From the NCBI RefSeq assembly GCF_902167145.1, contig NC_050100.1:193805439-193869438 (forward strand): a stretch of 64,000 nucleotides of DNA, written 5' to 3'. This document shows positions 31,801 through 44,563 of this stretch, piece after piece. The position numbers and the translations under genes are program-made. The notes beneath the pieces are model-generated. The model searched no databases. It saw only the letters and a program-made list of their open reading frames with translations, and was not told the origin of the DNA. Origin of the DNA: Zea mays. Its lineage: Eukaryota > Streptophyta > Magnoliopsida > Poales > Poaceae. Positions within the stretch are counted from its first letter, which is position 1; each line of letters begins with the position of its first letter.

Positions 31801-32895
31801 TGTTAGCGTGTACTCACTCCAAATGGTGAGCCACGGGGGGCTCGAATGTGGATCTAACACAGGGGTTATACTAGTTTAGGCCGGAGCCCTAGTCTAATGT
31901 AGTGTTGATCGTTTTATTGCTTGGAGCGTGTTACAGTTGAGTGCTTGTGTGGTTGTGTTCGTTGTTTTTGAAGATGGGGGTTGTCTTGCCCTTTTAAGTC
32001 CAAGGGTAGACTTTACAATGATAACTTGTATTCTGTCGGGGTGGAGTTTAGCCTCCTGCTTCCTGGCGGTGTAGCCCCTATGGTGTCGTCTGCTAGGTCG
32101 TGCGCCGACGTACCCCTGGTACGGTGTCGCGTCTTTTCTATTCGCCATATGGGTTCTTGTAGCTATTCTGATATAAATAACATACGTAGTGGTGTTTGGT
32201 GGGTCTCGCTGAGTCGGCTCATGGTGAGGTTTAGGGACATGTTTAGTACAACTTCATCTTCCGTCATCCCCTCTACGTCACCTTCTATCATGCGTTGGTG
32301 TATGCCTGGTACAACGTATTGCCCCGTCCCTTCTAGCGTATGGGTCATTATAGAGACCCTAATGTTGAGGTCCCCACGGCTGGAGTTGACTGGTCCCAAT
32401 ACTCAGTGAGGATTCCAGAACATATTCGGCGTTGCGCTTGATAGAGGCCCTTCAGTACTGCTCCCATGGTTCGAACATGACTTGGTGATGATCTGTCTCA
32501 TCATGGCATCATGGTTTGATAATACTCGGCCAGCTCTTCCCTCCTGTAGAGGTGCTCTAAGAAAATCGGTTGTCGTCTTGATGGGTTGCTCGATAGGCAG
32601 GTTGATCGGTAGCCCTGCCTCGCCGGGTTGCTCGACAATGTTGTTCGGCGATCGGGTTGGTTGGCAATCCCGCCTCGCCGAGTTGCTCGGCAGGTGGGTT
32701 TGTCGAGCTTGTTGGTCGGTAGTCCCGCCTCACCAGGTTGCTCGGCGGGCAGGTTGGTCGGTTTGGTGGGCCATCTTCAGGAGGCCTTTTGGGCTGCCAC
32801 GCCGAATCGCTCGGCAGGTGGGCTGGTTGGTTAGTGGGTTGTCTTTGGGAGGCCTTTTAGGCCTTCTTCGGGCACCCAATTCTAGGTACCCAACA
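31801..32895 (-). repeat. Old Gypsy LTR, minus strand (1095 bp)
   Basis: On the minus strand it begins TGTTGGGTACC and ends ACACGCTAACA. A purine-rich stretch (GCTCGGAGGTTGC) precedes it, so it is a 3' LTR. Four to five imperfect copies of a roughly 48-bp unit with GTTGCTCGGC and GTCCCGCCTC lie at 32585-32830. The left flank is AGGGG (31796-31800). Open frames inside it show no domain. Confidence 0.55.
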
Positions 32896-33938
32896 GCAAC
32901 CTCCGAGCCTTTGTGTAACTCCTTGGAGTTACACAGAGGCTTTTCTTGAGCAGTTGTTTTTTTAGATGTGCGCAAGTGCAGTTGCTAGATGTAGCGCCCG
33001 AGCCAGCGAGTAATCCATGTGGGTCACTTGGGGGTTTATGCAGTGTAAGTGGCAGATCAATGGTGTTCCTCCTTATGCACACTCTTTTTCTCTTTGTTTC
33101 TATGTTTTTCTTCTTATTTTTTTCTTTGTTTTGTGTGACTTTTTTTGCACTTGCCTTTTTATATTCTCTTTTTCGCAAGAGTGCTGTAAAAACAAGATAT
33201 AACATAAGAGTATAAAAAAAATCCTTGTATGTCTATCACAAATTTTATGCTCTAACATCAACACTCAGTTTGACAAATTTAGAGACCTCAAACGCAAAAA
33301 CTCACAACATGAAAGTTGTAGGTCTCTTTTTTTCTCTTTCTTTTAAATAAATGGATCGCATGTTTCGGATAAAGGAAGTGGGAGATATTGACCCCGAAAT
33401 ACAGACTAGTCCAAAAGTTGAGGATCACAAACATATTTACCTACAATACAAATAACTCCTTGATACTAACGTTTTTTTTGGAAAATCTCATAAATAAGAA
33501 AGTTGCAGATAATTTTCTAATCTTTCCAAAAAGTACAAGAACACTAAATTCAGAGTTTGAATGCGAGATTTATGCTCAAAATACTGAACTAAGCATAAAC
33601 TAATCTGATAAGGATGAGATGATGAGATGAAAAATGATGGGTTATGTTTTAGAGATTGAATTTGTGGGATCGCAGCGGATGAAAAGGATTAAACTTAACC
33701 AAAATAAATATAAACCAACAACAAAATCACGACCTAGGACACAAACTCAATATGGTGGAATCTAAAACCAAATTGTGCAAAGGCTAAGGTGAAGTTTGTA
33801 GATCAGCATACACTAATGGTTTTTAAACATATGAAGATATGACAGATTGTTATGACTCTTTTTCTTTGGATTTTTTTTGGTTTATACGATGAACAAAATG
33901 AATCTAAAGGTAGGAGTATACCTCACAGTCAATCCAAA
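32896..33938. other. Non-coding remnants between two LTRs
   Basis: The left part continues the post-pol region of the LTR at 31801-32895; the right part is AT-rich leader sequence of the Copia LTR at 33953. I see no gene, and the boundary between the two could not be placed. Confidence 0.4.
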
Positions 33939-33950
33939 GCTCTGATACCA
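33939..33950 (-). promoter_or_regulatory. Primer-binding site of a Copia-type element
   Basis: The minus strand reads TGGTATCAGAGC (initiator-Met tRNA), two bases from the LTR end at 33953. Confidence 0.7.
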
Positions 33951-33952
33951 CT

Positions 33953-34551
33953 TGATAGAGGACGAGGCCCGATCTTCCGTGAGGTATGATAACTTGATTG
34001 GGTGGAGATCTCAACGTTGATGATCCAAGGCTCCGAGCGAACGGATCCTCATAATCACTACACCACTGCTTTGTTGATTATCACCCATGCCACACAAGTG
34101 ACCTCATCATGAAGGCTTATCTCTGCAAGCGCAATCAAGAACACAAGCAAGAACATGAAGAACATAATCAAAATTGTATTGATCACGAGGTGGGGTCTCA
34201 CAAACCGATGAATGATGATATTGTTCGATGACAGATATGATCTAAGCAAAACCCAAACGCTAATATGACGGCGACAGCTGATAAAATAGAGGTTAGGGGC
34301 GTGCGCAACCCCTTGAGGTACCCCTAATAGGCTCCAACACGATACGAGCCAACAACCCAACAGACGGTGTCGTAGCACCAAAACAGAATCTGGACGTTGA
34401 ATTGTTTCAATGATTCCTGTTGACTCCAGATGAATTTCAAGTTGGTTCCAATTGGGTTGGAAAGGTTATCTCCTTAGATTTCCATCCATATAAAGCCTAA
34501 ACTAATTAGAGTTCAGATGCATCATATGCATCTGTTTCAGTGCAGTCTAGT
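33953..34551 (-). repeat. 5' LTR part of an unclassified element
   Basis: It ends CCTCTATCA on the minus strand next to a primer-binding site, so it is a 5' LTR. Its other part is cut off by the solo LTR at 34552-43225 and should continue from 43226; that end could not be found. No coding frame is convincing. Confidence 0.55.
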
Positions 34552-35042
34552 TTTCACACCCAATTTCAGAAGGCAAACCGAATGCGAACCATGTACGTGC
34601 CAGGATCAGAATTCACGTACACAATAATTACATAAATGAACATCATTGCATAGTTCTCAAATAATAACATAGAAAAGTATTAAGTTATTACATCATGATG
34701 TCGAAGACATCCACATAGTCATCAACTTAACAGGTAAATCAAAGTGCTAAGGTGAAACATAGTAAAATAAGGCCTTCATAGGAAGCTGACTAGGGGGTCA
34801 CCGCTAATCTAGATCAAAAACTCGTCATAGTCCTGAAACTCCTAGAAATCTTTCGCTGCGCCTTCGTCTTCTCCTGAGAAGTGGTTGTAGTGTGGACAAC
34901 CTAGTGTTTTTGTGTTAAAGCAAGGGTGAGTACACATCAACGTACTCAACAAATGTCCTGCTTGGCTGAGATGGAGTAGCTTTATGTGGAGTTAAGCTCA
35001 AGGCAATTGCTTTTAGTTCGTCAGGTATTTATTACTAGTAGA

Positions 35043-35574
35043 TAGGGGTGGGCACATTTTTACCATAAACCGAAAACCGAACCGTACCGAACCGAACCGA
35101 AATTTCGGTTTTTTTGGTAGTTCGGTTCGGTTTCGGTTTTTGTATCTAAGAAGTTCGGTTTTCGGTATCGTAATCGGTTTTCACCGTATACCGAACCGAA
35201 AAAACCGAATACCAAACTTTATCAATTCTCAAATTTGATTATTCGATTATGTGAACTAATTGTGTGATACAATTAAATTGTTATTCACTTATTTGTATGT
35301 GATGTATGATGTATATCTAAATATTTGTACCTATATAATTTTTACTTTTTAAAATTATGTGTAATCTATCATGTAAACTTATTGTATGTATTGTCTTGAT
35401 TATAAGTTTGGTATTCGGTTTTTACCGAAAAACCGAAGTAAAAAACCGAAACCGAACTTCTCGGTTTTTCATTTTCTAGAAAACCGATCGATTTCTAATG
35501 TTTGAAAAACCGAAGTTTTTTAAAACCGAAAAACCGAACCGAAGTTTAGAAAAAAAACCGAATGCCCAGCCCTA
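35043..35574. mobile_element. Non-autonomous hAT element with AACCGAA-rich ends (532 bp)
   Basis: The ends are TAGGGGTGGGCA and, inverted, TAGGGCTGGGCA. Identical 8-bp duplications CTAGTAGA lie at 35035-35042 and 35575-35582. Subterminal regions are filled with ACCGAA and TTCGGT repeats in both orientations; the middle is AT-rich. No transposase frame. The related LTR (around 37820) shows an unoccupied version of the site. Confidence 0.9.
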
Positions 35575-38500
35575 CTAGTAGAAGCCAGATTTTATCATAA
35601 AGACCCAAGTTATTATCCGAAAGGTACTCCTCATAGAGGAAATACCAGAACTCATAATTAGAACCTTCATCATTAAAGCCATCCTATGCATTCTCACCAT
35701 CTTCATATGTAACCATAGCATTTGTAATCAAAAGAGCTCCCAAGGCTGCTCTTAACCGTGAGCATGACCGATATATCAATTTTTTAACCCTTTGCAGTGG
35801 TCGCACACTTTACCCGCGAGACGTGATTCCCTCTCGAGCCTAGGTTTGCAAGGCCTTTATTCACTCCTAAGGTGAGAGGCTAGGGATTCACTACGAAGCA
35901 TTTACAAAGATTCCCCAAAGGTATAATCACCCGTTAGGTTTCCTAAATGCACAATACCCCTCTCCAAGGGGCATACCACCCTTGTCAGAGCAAGTGATGT
36001 ACATCGAGGCCCATTGATAGCACGACGACGAAGAAAACTACACCTCAGTTCCTCTAATTAATTAGCTAAGGGTGTCCCATAGCACCCTCGTGGCTGCACT
36101 GTTTTCCCGGGTGGTCATCCAACGGACATGTCCTTATGGAGAAGTACTCTGAAAACAACTCAAGCACCCATTAGTATCATAATGCCACAATCATATCCAG
36201 AATAAAATCATCGTATCATAAAGTAATCTCATCATGTTCATTGATTGGAGTAGAGCACTAGCATAAAGCTAACCATAAACAGTCTAACCCAAATAGGCGA
36301 TCAAGGATAGGATGAATAAAAGACTAGTCAATCATTAGGTATTAATTATGTAATACAGGGAAATGAATTATAAAATTAGTAGGACATAAATAGGTCAGAG
36401 GACACTTGCCTTCACCAAACAACTGTTGCTCATGGTCTTCTCCTGCAACTTCCTCGGACTCCACGAACGAACCATTATCTATGCGAGTGTAGACATACAT
36501 TCAACTTTCTCAAAATAAACAGAAACAGTAAATCATGCAATAGAACATATCAATTAATACGCAACACAATATTGACTCACATTTACGATCGCGCAGGATA
36601 AGAGAATTGTGACGACAATAGCTACTGTCAAGGGATATTGTCCTTATGCTAAGCGAATATAAACTAGAGTATTTAATTTGACATAATTATATTGATCGAC
36701 ATCTACCTGACGCAAAATAAAATGGTTACTTAGTTTTGATTAATTCGCTACTCGAGTAATTATCGATTAAATAAGTAGTTTAATTAGCTCCGAGCGATTC
36801 TAGGTCAAGCAAACTATCGACGCACGACGAGGCACATGCCGCACGAAAACGATGCTCGTGACAGCAACGGTGTGTGAACGACACATGACGTTGCATTGTG
36901 CAGGGGGTAGACGAGGGGTAGACGGACGTCGTCAGAGACCTAGCGACACGCTGTGCGCACGCGAATGCGAGAGCGACCCAGGCACGGTGACGAGCGCGAC
37001 CCTGCTGTGCGCAACGCGCGTGTGTGTGCGAGCTGGGGCACGAGCCGCCGCACAGGGAGCTAGCTGCACCGGGGCCATGTAGGCAGGCCGCGCCGCCGCA
37101 CAGGCTGGCCACGGGCAGGAGCCAGGAAGAAGGGGGAAAGAGGGAGGGCACCGGGCTGGCTCGCTGAGCCACAGCCTTGGCCACGCGGGCACCGTGGCAG
37201 ACACGATGCGAGGAAGAAGGGAGAGTGGAAGGGGGAAGACTCACCATGGTGGCGACGCACGGCGAACGGTGGTGCTCCGGCGTTTTTTGGGGCTCGGGCA
37301 CTGTGCGGCTTGTGTGAGGGAGCATGTCACACCCGGTTTTAGAAGGCAAACCGAATGCAAACCATGTACGTGCCAAGATCAAAAACTCACGTACACATCG
37401 ATTACATAATTGGACATCATCACACATTGCTCAAAGTAAATAGCGGAAAGGTACTTAGATTCCAATAAGATGTCCAAGACATCCACAGAGTCTAATACAT
37501 AGCATAGTCATTAATATCATGAAAGTGCGGAAATACGAAACGTAGTAGATAAGGCCTACACAGGCAGCTGACTGGGGGTTTGCCACTAAGAAAAACTAGA
37601 ACTCGTCGTAGTCCTGAAACTCCTCAAAGTCCTCCATGTTGACAGCATCTCCTCCTGAGCATAGAGTACAATGGGGACAATATGGGGTGGTGGCGGTTTG
37701 TAAAGCAAGGGTGAGTACACAACAACGTACTCAGCAAATGTCCTGTTTGGCTAAAGTGGACTAGTTGTATGTGGAGTTAAGCTTAAGCAGTTGCTTTTAG
37801 TTAGTAAAGTATTTATTACTATTAGTAGAGCCAAGTTTTAGTAGTAACCCAATTATTACCCAAATGTACCTCCTCCAAGAGGAAATACCAGAGATCAAAA
37901 TTATAACCATCATTATTAACCATCATCATAAAAGTAACCAAAGTTCTTCTAATCAAAGAGGATCCCAAGGTCGCTCTTAACCATGAGCTCGGCTGATATA
38001 CCAGTTTCTAACACTCTGCAGAGGTTGCACACTTTACCCATGAGTCATGATCCCTTCCCAGCCTGGGTTGTACAGACCCGATCTTCACTACCGAGGTGAA
38101 TGGCTTGGGATACACTACGTAGCCTTTACAAAGACTCCTTTGGTGCATAGCTGCTCGTTAGGTTTCGCAGTCGTACAAATGCAGTACACCTCCCCAAGGT
38201 GGGTGACTAATAAAACCAAATCGAATGAACCTCTACACCCCCCTTAGCAGAGCGAGCACTACGCCCCGGCCCCCATTGACGGCCCTTAGGCAAAGCCAAC
38301 TACACCCCTAGGTTTATCTAATTAATCAGCAAAGGGTGTCCCATTCCACCCTCATGGTTGCACTGTTATCCCGGATGGTCACTCCACGAACAGGTCCTTA
38401 CGGAGAGGTACTCAGGAAAATGGCCCGAGTCCTAAAGTATCACAATATCATCATCGGGATAACATCATCGTATCATAAATGTTCACATCATGTTCATTGA

Positions 38501-38576
38501 TTAAGTTGAAGCAATAGCATAAGCTAACCATGATAACCCAAAAGGTAAACAAGGATAAGGTAAATACAAACTAGAC

Positions 38577-41030
38577 GATCCTTAGGTTTCAATAATGTAA
38601 TATGGGATAGTGAATTATAGAGTAAGTATGGCATAATAGGTCAGAGGACACTTGCCTTCACGAGGTTGTTGCTTAGGGAGATCTTCGACAACATACTCAG
38701 GAACCACGGGCTGCTCGTTGTCTAAATAAAGCGATCATACATTCAATACATTTGGTAAATGACAAATGAACACCACATCAATCATGTACAAACAATGGAA
38801 CACATCCCAAGAGAAAAAGTATAAATTCAAAAGGAAGTTTAAATTATTGGGTGAACTAATCCCATCTAGTAGTTGATTATTCTTTAAGTGTCGTCTATCT
38901 CCATGGTTACATAATCTAATTCTACTTATTTTAATGAGATATCAAATTTAAACCAGAGACAAGTTCATACATCACATATTATTATCTTCACAATATTAAA
39001 CATCTATTTACCACTAGGGTTTCCTTTTTATTTATTTTATTAAGTGAATAACTTAACACATACACTAACCTATAGTTTAGACATAAAATTAGGGTGCACA
39101 GACTCTGGATGAACATAATTTATTTGAATAGAGAATATTCCTATGATCATTTTGCAATTTGAATCACTAAATTTGGAGTTCATATGAAAAAGATATGAAA
39201 TAAACAAGTTTTGAAGTTTGAAATATAAAAATAGGTCCAATTATGTGATTATTTAAAAGTGCAGGGGTCTGTTTATAAGAGTTCAGTGGCCTGCGCGCAG
39301 TGGCAGACGCAGGATAAAATTTCAGGTGGGGCGATACCGTAGGAGACAAATCAATATACTAGATCATTTGATAAAAATAATTTCACGATAATGACAGAGA
39401 TTAAGTGATAGTATGAGGAGTGCCCTAAAATAACATGAATGCCAAAAATTCATTTTGATCACCCTAAATGAGAGTTGGAGAGAAGAAAGGGATGGACTAG
39501 CGGGGACTGGACGTTTGGGTGAAGCGGGCGTATCAGCACATTGGTGTGGAGAGTCAACGAGTCCACCACAAAATTACGATGGTGAGACGACAACAGGCGT
39601 GGGATAGCAAGGGAAGGCGACGATGCGATGGTAGATGGCGACGACGAGGCAAAAAGGCTATGGCGGCAAGCGATAGTCATTATCGTGTTGCGACGGCACG
39701 ACGAGACCCTTGTGAGATAGCGAGGGCAGGTGGGGCTGTGGTGCCAAGGCAGAATTCCACTAATAGCCTACCCATTCACCGGTGCGGATTATGAGGCAAA
39801 GTAGCTATGCTATATGCAGGACCTCGATGTGGCAACAAGCACCACGACTCATGTGGGGAGTGAGCTGAGTAGTAAAGCACCGAGAAAAGGTTAGCACCAC
39901 GACTCAGGTGGGGAGTGAGCTGAGTAGTAAAGCACCGAGAAAAGGTTAGATCAAAGTCTAGTTTTCATTAAATTTAGTCCAATATAGTATAGAAAAGTTT
40001 ATTTATTTTATTGTATATCTAAGTCTATGTATAAGAGTTTATAAAAATCAAGGTGGGGTCGTGGCCTCCATTGCCCACCCCTTGAGTCCGCTACTGCCTG
40101 CGCGTAAAGCCTAAGGACGGCGGGTTCTATTACCCGAGAACTCAGGGTCTCTTTAGCAAAAATCACACGCGAAGGGGTACGGGGTATTCTCGACCATCGG
40201 ATCTCTAGTCAATCCTTAGGTTTCAATAATGTAATGCAGGACAATGAATTATAGAGTAAGTAGGGCATAATAGGTCAGAGGACACTTGCCTTCACCAGGT
40301 TGTTGCTCAGGGAGATCTTCGGCAACACACTCAGGAACCACGGGCTGCTCGTTGTCTAAATAAAGCGATCATACATTCAATACATTTGGTAAATGACAAA
40401 TGAACAGCACATCAATCATGTACAAACAATGGAACACATCCCAAGAGAAAAAGTATAAATTCAAAAGGAAGTTTAAATTATAGGGTGAACTAATCCCATC
40501 TAGTAGTTGATTATTCTTTAAGTGTCGTCTATCTCCATGGTTACATAATCTAATTCTACTTATTTTATTGAGATATCAAATTCAAACCAGAGATAAGTTC
40601 ATACATCACATATTATTATCTTCACAATATTAAACATCTATTTACCACTAGGGTTTCCTTTTTATTTATTTTATTAAGTGAATAACTTAACACATACACT
40701 AACCTATAGTTTAGACATAAAATTAGGGTGCACATACTGTGGATGAACATAATTTATTTGAACAGAGAATATTCCTATTAACATTTTGCAATTTGAATCA
40801 CTAAATTTGGAGTTCATATGAAAAAGATATGAAATAAACAAGTTTTGAAGTTTGAAATATAAAAATAGGTCCAATTCTGTGATTATTTAAAAGTGCAGGG
40901 GTCTGTTTATAAGAGTTTAGGGGCCTGCGTGTAAAGCCTAAGGACGGCGGGTTCTATTACCCGAGAACTTAGGGGTCTCTTTAGCAAAAATCACACGCGA
41001 AGGGGTATGGGGTAATCTCGGCCATCGAAT
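38577..41030. repeat. 827-bp tandem duplication inside the solo LTR
   Basis: The block starting CTTAGGTTTCAATAATGTAA at 38581 recurs at 40215. Both copies run through ACACTTGCCTTCAC, AAATAAAGCGATCATACATT and AAGCCTAAGGACGGCGGG. Copy 1 (to about 40205) holds the hAT element; copy 2 (to about 41030) does not. They appear about 97% alike by eye. Confidence 0.85.
39298..40096. mobile_element. Non-autonomous hAT element (799 bp)
   Basis: Terminal inverted repeats are CAGTGGCAGACGCAGG and CAGTAGCGGACTCAAGG. 8-bp duplications CCTGCGCG lie at 39290-39297 and 40097-40104. The second copy of the surrounding tandem duplication (near 40928) has a single CCTGCGTG, an empty-site reference. Inside is a 55-bp direct repeat (39839-39893 and 39894-39948). 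A short open frame (39519-39794) shows no transposase motif. Confidence 0.92.
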
Positions 41031-43225
41031 CTGCGACCAACGGTCAAGATTAGATCTGGCCGAGCGGATGCGCGCACACGAACGCGAGTGCGGGCTGACC
41101 AGCGGCCCAGGGTTGTCAGCGCCCTAGGGCGAGATGGCCTGACCGGCCGGCCCCAGCTGTAGGGCGCGTATGAGAGAGTGAGAGGAGAGCGGTCTGATCC
41201 GGATCTAGCGGTTGGGATTAGGTCTGGTTTAATTGAAATCGGGTCGTCCGATTAGAGTTGCGGACAGGATGCGCGCTATGGGACTTTGCCTTCGCTGGGT
41301 AGCCAGGGGCGACTCTCCCCGCGGACACGACGGCGCCGTAGCCGGAGGCAAGGCAGACTGGGGCTCCTGGGGCGCGAGAGGTCGGTCCGGATAGATGGAG
41401 AGGTCGGAGAGAACTTGGCGAGCACTATGGCGGGGTCGGGTTTGTGTGAATGGGACTGAGGCGACCGGACGGCGGAGGGGAGTCCTCGACGGACCGGGGA
41501 ACACTCCAGCAAGCAATCGTGGGCGAGTAAATGCAAGACAGGGAAAAATAAGGGCGGGGCTAGGACGGTTACCCTGAGGGAAGTCTGAGGAACACACAAA
41601 CGACGGCCGGGGTACGGTGAGGACACGGGTCGACGGCAGCGGAGCTGCGACAGTGAACTGGTGAGCGTGGACCAGGCGAACCAGAGGGGACGAGGGTGAA
41701 CCAAAGGGCGTCCCGAACTGCGGGTGACATGGCGGAGCTTACTAAGGCAATAGACGCGACGAGCTCCCAATGGTGGCGGCGGAACAGGCGCGCGGTCACA
41801 GCGAACGGCGGCGGAACTCCCCGGGGCGTGTGCACGGTGCGAGGCAAGTGTTGAGGGTTGCGAGTGCGTGAATGAGGGATGAGGAGGGCGAGCGGGTGCT
41901 AGGCAGCTAGAAAAGGCCGGGGTGGGGACGGGCGTGGCCTCAGCGTGCGTCTTGGGCGCGGAGTCCACGGCGACGCGCAGGTCGTGCACGGGCGGTTCAG
42001 AGGGGAAGGGTCCGACAGACGGGACCCACCGGTCAGTGAGGGCGAACGAGAGAACGGGCGGGCGGGTTGGCAAGCGGGACCCATGGGACAGCGAGAGAAG
42101 TTGCGCGAGCGCAGGTGAGGTCGGCGCCGACAAATCGGCCCCACTGAGCAGTGGACGAGAGGGAGAGGAGAGCGCGTGGGCGGGCTGGCGCGACAGGCAG
42201 GGTCCGGCTGTCAGGGGCGGCAGGCGCGCGGGGCTGGGCCTGATGGGCTGGCTTGGGTCGAAATGGCTTTTTTCCAGGGATTTTCCAATTGCTTTTCTAT
42301 TTTATTTTCTCTAGGGTTTTCAATTCAAATTCAAACCAAGTTTCAAATTCAAACTAATTCAAACATGTGCAACAATTCAAAGAATATTTGAGCTCAGCAA
42401 GATGCAACATTTCATTTCATGACTCATTGTTTTGACAAAAATAACTAATAAATCCCTCACTAATTAACCTAAATCTACTTAAAAGAGAGAGAGGAACTAG
42501 AGAGAGATACAAGATTAACACCTGAATTTAGTAGATATTTAGAAAGAAATTGTATACCCCAAATTCAGGGCATTATAGAGCAGGGGCGCTTGGAGACCCC
42601 AATGGGGCTGGTTTGGACGAATGGCGTGCGGCAGCTCGAGCGGTTGGAGAAGAAACCGGGTGCCCAACAGGCGGGCCCCACCGAGTGTGCGGCGGTTGCG
42701 CAAAACGCACGCTTGCGTGTGCTAGCGGGCAAACGTGTCGTGAGCGGCCCGCACGAGGGGGTGGGGCGCTGGGGAAGGAGCGGCTAGGCCGCGCGCTAGT
42801 GGGTCGTGGGGAGGGGGAAATGGGCTGCAGCCGGAGTTGGGCCGCGCGAGGCGAGCGGGCCGACGGGGGCAGACCGGGCGATTGGGCCGGGGAAGCGAGG
42901 TGGACCGGCCAGAAGTTGTTTTCCTTTTCTTTTTTTTTCTATTCTTCATCTATTCACTTATGTTCTTATTGTATGGATTCAAAGTTGAGCATAATCTACA
43001 GGTTAACTTGATGCACGACCAACTTACTCATCATACAAAATAAATGCGCCAGCATGATACATCGACCATGTTTCCCTTAGGGGTTTTTTAACACCCGAAT
43101 TCAACATAGAGCCCTCTTCTACTTTGAAAGGGAAAGAGAGGAACGAAAAGGAAAAAGAAAGAGAATATAACATCTAAATTTGGTGAATATTAAGAAATTT
43201 TATATCCCAAATTCATGGTGTTATA

Positions 43226-44005
43226 GTAGTCCTCGACTTTGCGGTGGAGACGAAGTTGAGTCTGACTTGACTTTCTCTTGTTATGAATGTTCTAGCTTCT
43301 CCTCTTGACATCTTAGCCTTTCCTGAGACATTGCTGGTCCTCTCCATGGTTCTTAATTATCAAAACATTCATGGTACCAAGTGTAAGCTCTAAAACACAA
43401 TTGACTAGGTAAGAATGAACCTAGAGATTTAGTTATCGTGCACGTGCTCGTGTTGTCGAATCATATATTATTTGTATGAGAGTGATGTTCTCGTTAGATT
43501 CTCGAAATTTAGGGTTAAGCTGCTGTTGAACATCCCTTTGAAATTCTCTAATGGTGTCACTTTACTGACTTAGCGTTGCAATATGCTCTCTTTTCATTGT
43601 ACAGTCCACAAATCAAAAGCTTAAAATGGGCAAATAAGAAGCAAGTTCACCGTTGGTTAGAAATTAACCTGGATTATTCTTCTGTGCCCAGTACCATCCC
43701 AGTAACTGTAAGTAATTGAAAGAGGTTCATCTAGAATATGACATAAAATGGTTAATAAATTAGGAAGAAATTTTATCGAAAACTTGTGACTTATAGTTGA
43801 TTGATTAAAGGTGAGTAGTACTATCAAAATATGGCAGTACTTTTGATCAATTCATGCTGACACGACCACTGCTTCTTTAGTCGTTCTCATTCTGCTTGTT
43901 CCTCTGCCTCCCTTTCTCTGATGGATCAGTCTTATCAAATATGACCTGATCTGCAAAGACCAAAGTCGGGTGACACGCCACACATTAAGTAGCAGAGAAG
44001 GTTGG
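43226..44005. other. AT-rich stretch without recognisable gene
   Basis: It probably includes the remainder of the LTR whose other part is 33953-34551. No coding frame or repeat boundary was found. Confidence 0.35.
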
Positions 44006-44013
44006 CACTTACG

Positions 44014-44555
44014 CAGGGCGAGCCTAGGATTTCGAGGATGGGTATTCGAAATTTTAGTGGGTATAATTTTTTTGACAGCCTAAATTTGTTATCCATGGGA
44101 AACAGATAATTATCCATCAAACACAGATGTGGTATAATTTGTTATCCACGTGTATGAGTATGAATATAATGAGGTATATATGGTAAATTTTTCATGGGTA
44201 TGGATATACAGTATTCGTACCCGTTACCCGATGTGTATCTGACATTAGTACAAATTTATACCTACGAACGTATATGAGTATGAGTATGGATTTAATTTTG
44301 TCTCGTAGTTATAGATTTGTAAACCATATACTCGTGTTCTAACCGCACGATTGTTATCCCTAGTCACACGGTAGGGAAATGAAAAGGCCAGTGAAAAGAA
44401 AAGTTTGGAACAAATAGTTGTAAGCCTGTAAACAGTGTTATTTTATTTTTTTACAATAATTTAGTGTATAAACATAATATGTATATATACATAAATTTTG
44501 TCGCAAAAATGGGTATTTAATTGAATACACTTGCTTCTACATGTGCCTGCCCTTG
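44014..44555. mobile_element. Non-autonomous hAT element (542 bp)
   Basis: The ends are CAGGGCGAGCCTAGG and, inverted, CAAGGGCAGGCACATG, with matching GTATTC further in. Flanks CACTTACG (44006-44013) and CACTTAGG (44556-44563) agree at seven of eight bases. The interior is AT-rich with GGGTA/TACCC motifs and has no coding capacity. Confidence 0.7.
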
Positions 44556-44563
44556 CACTTAGG

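Larger units (their letters stand above)
37325..42577 (-). repeat. Inner Tekay-like solo LTR with perfect target-site duplication
   Basis: Plus-strand ends are TGTCACACCC...GGGCATTATA. It is flanked by GAGCA at 37320-37324 and again at 42578-42582, with no primer-binding site, gag, pol or second LTR between. It is thus a solo LTR inserted in the outer LTR of the same family. Of its 5253 bp, 807 are a hAT element plus duplicated target and 827 an internal tandem copy, leaving about 3.6 kb, normal for this family. The GC-rich part (41040-42290) mirrors that of the LTR at 2608-5409. Confidence 0.85.
34552..43225 (-). repeat. Outer Tekay-like LTR, probably solo (about 3.4 kb without insertions)
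   Basis: The left end TTTCACACCC aligns with TGTCACACCC of the inner LTR, and the right end (GGTGTTATA on the plus strand) aligns with its CATTATA end. Its own sequence is 34552-37324 plus 42578-43225. The flanks CTAGT (34547-34551) and GTAGT (43226-43230) agree at four of five bases. The apparent lack of internal sequence suggests LTR-LTR recombination. It carries a hAT element (35043-35574) and the inner solo LTR. GC-rich open frames at 36780-37427 and 42550-43011 are composition artefacts. Confidence 0.65.

Noticed and set aside
2593..33950. Initiator-Met tRNA-like matches at 2593, 21681 and 33939
   Set aside because: Only 12-13 bases complementary to the tRNA 3' end beside LTRs; these are primer-binding sites, not tRNA genes.
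36780..37427. 215-codon Ser/Ala/Cys-rich minus frame
   Set aside because: Inside the GC-rich part of a Tekay-like LTR and running across the solo-LTR boundary at 37325.
41276..42133. 285-codon Pro/Ser/Ala-rich minus frame
   Set aside because: Same position in the related solo LTR; Pro-rich translation of GC-rich LTR sequence.
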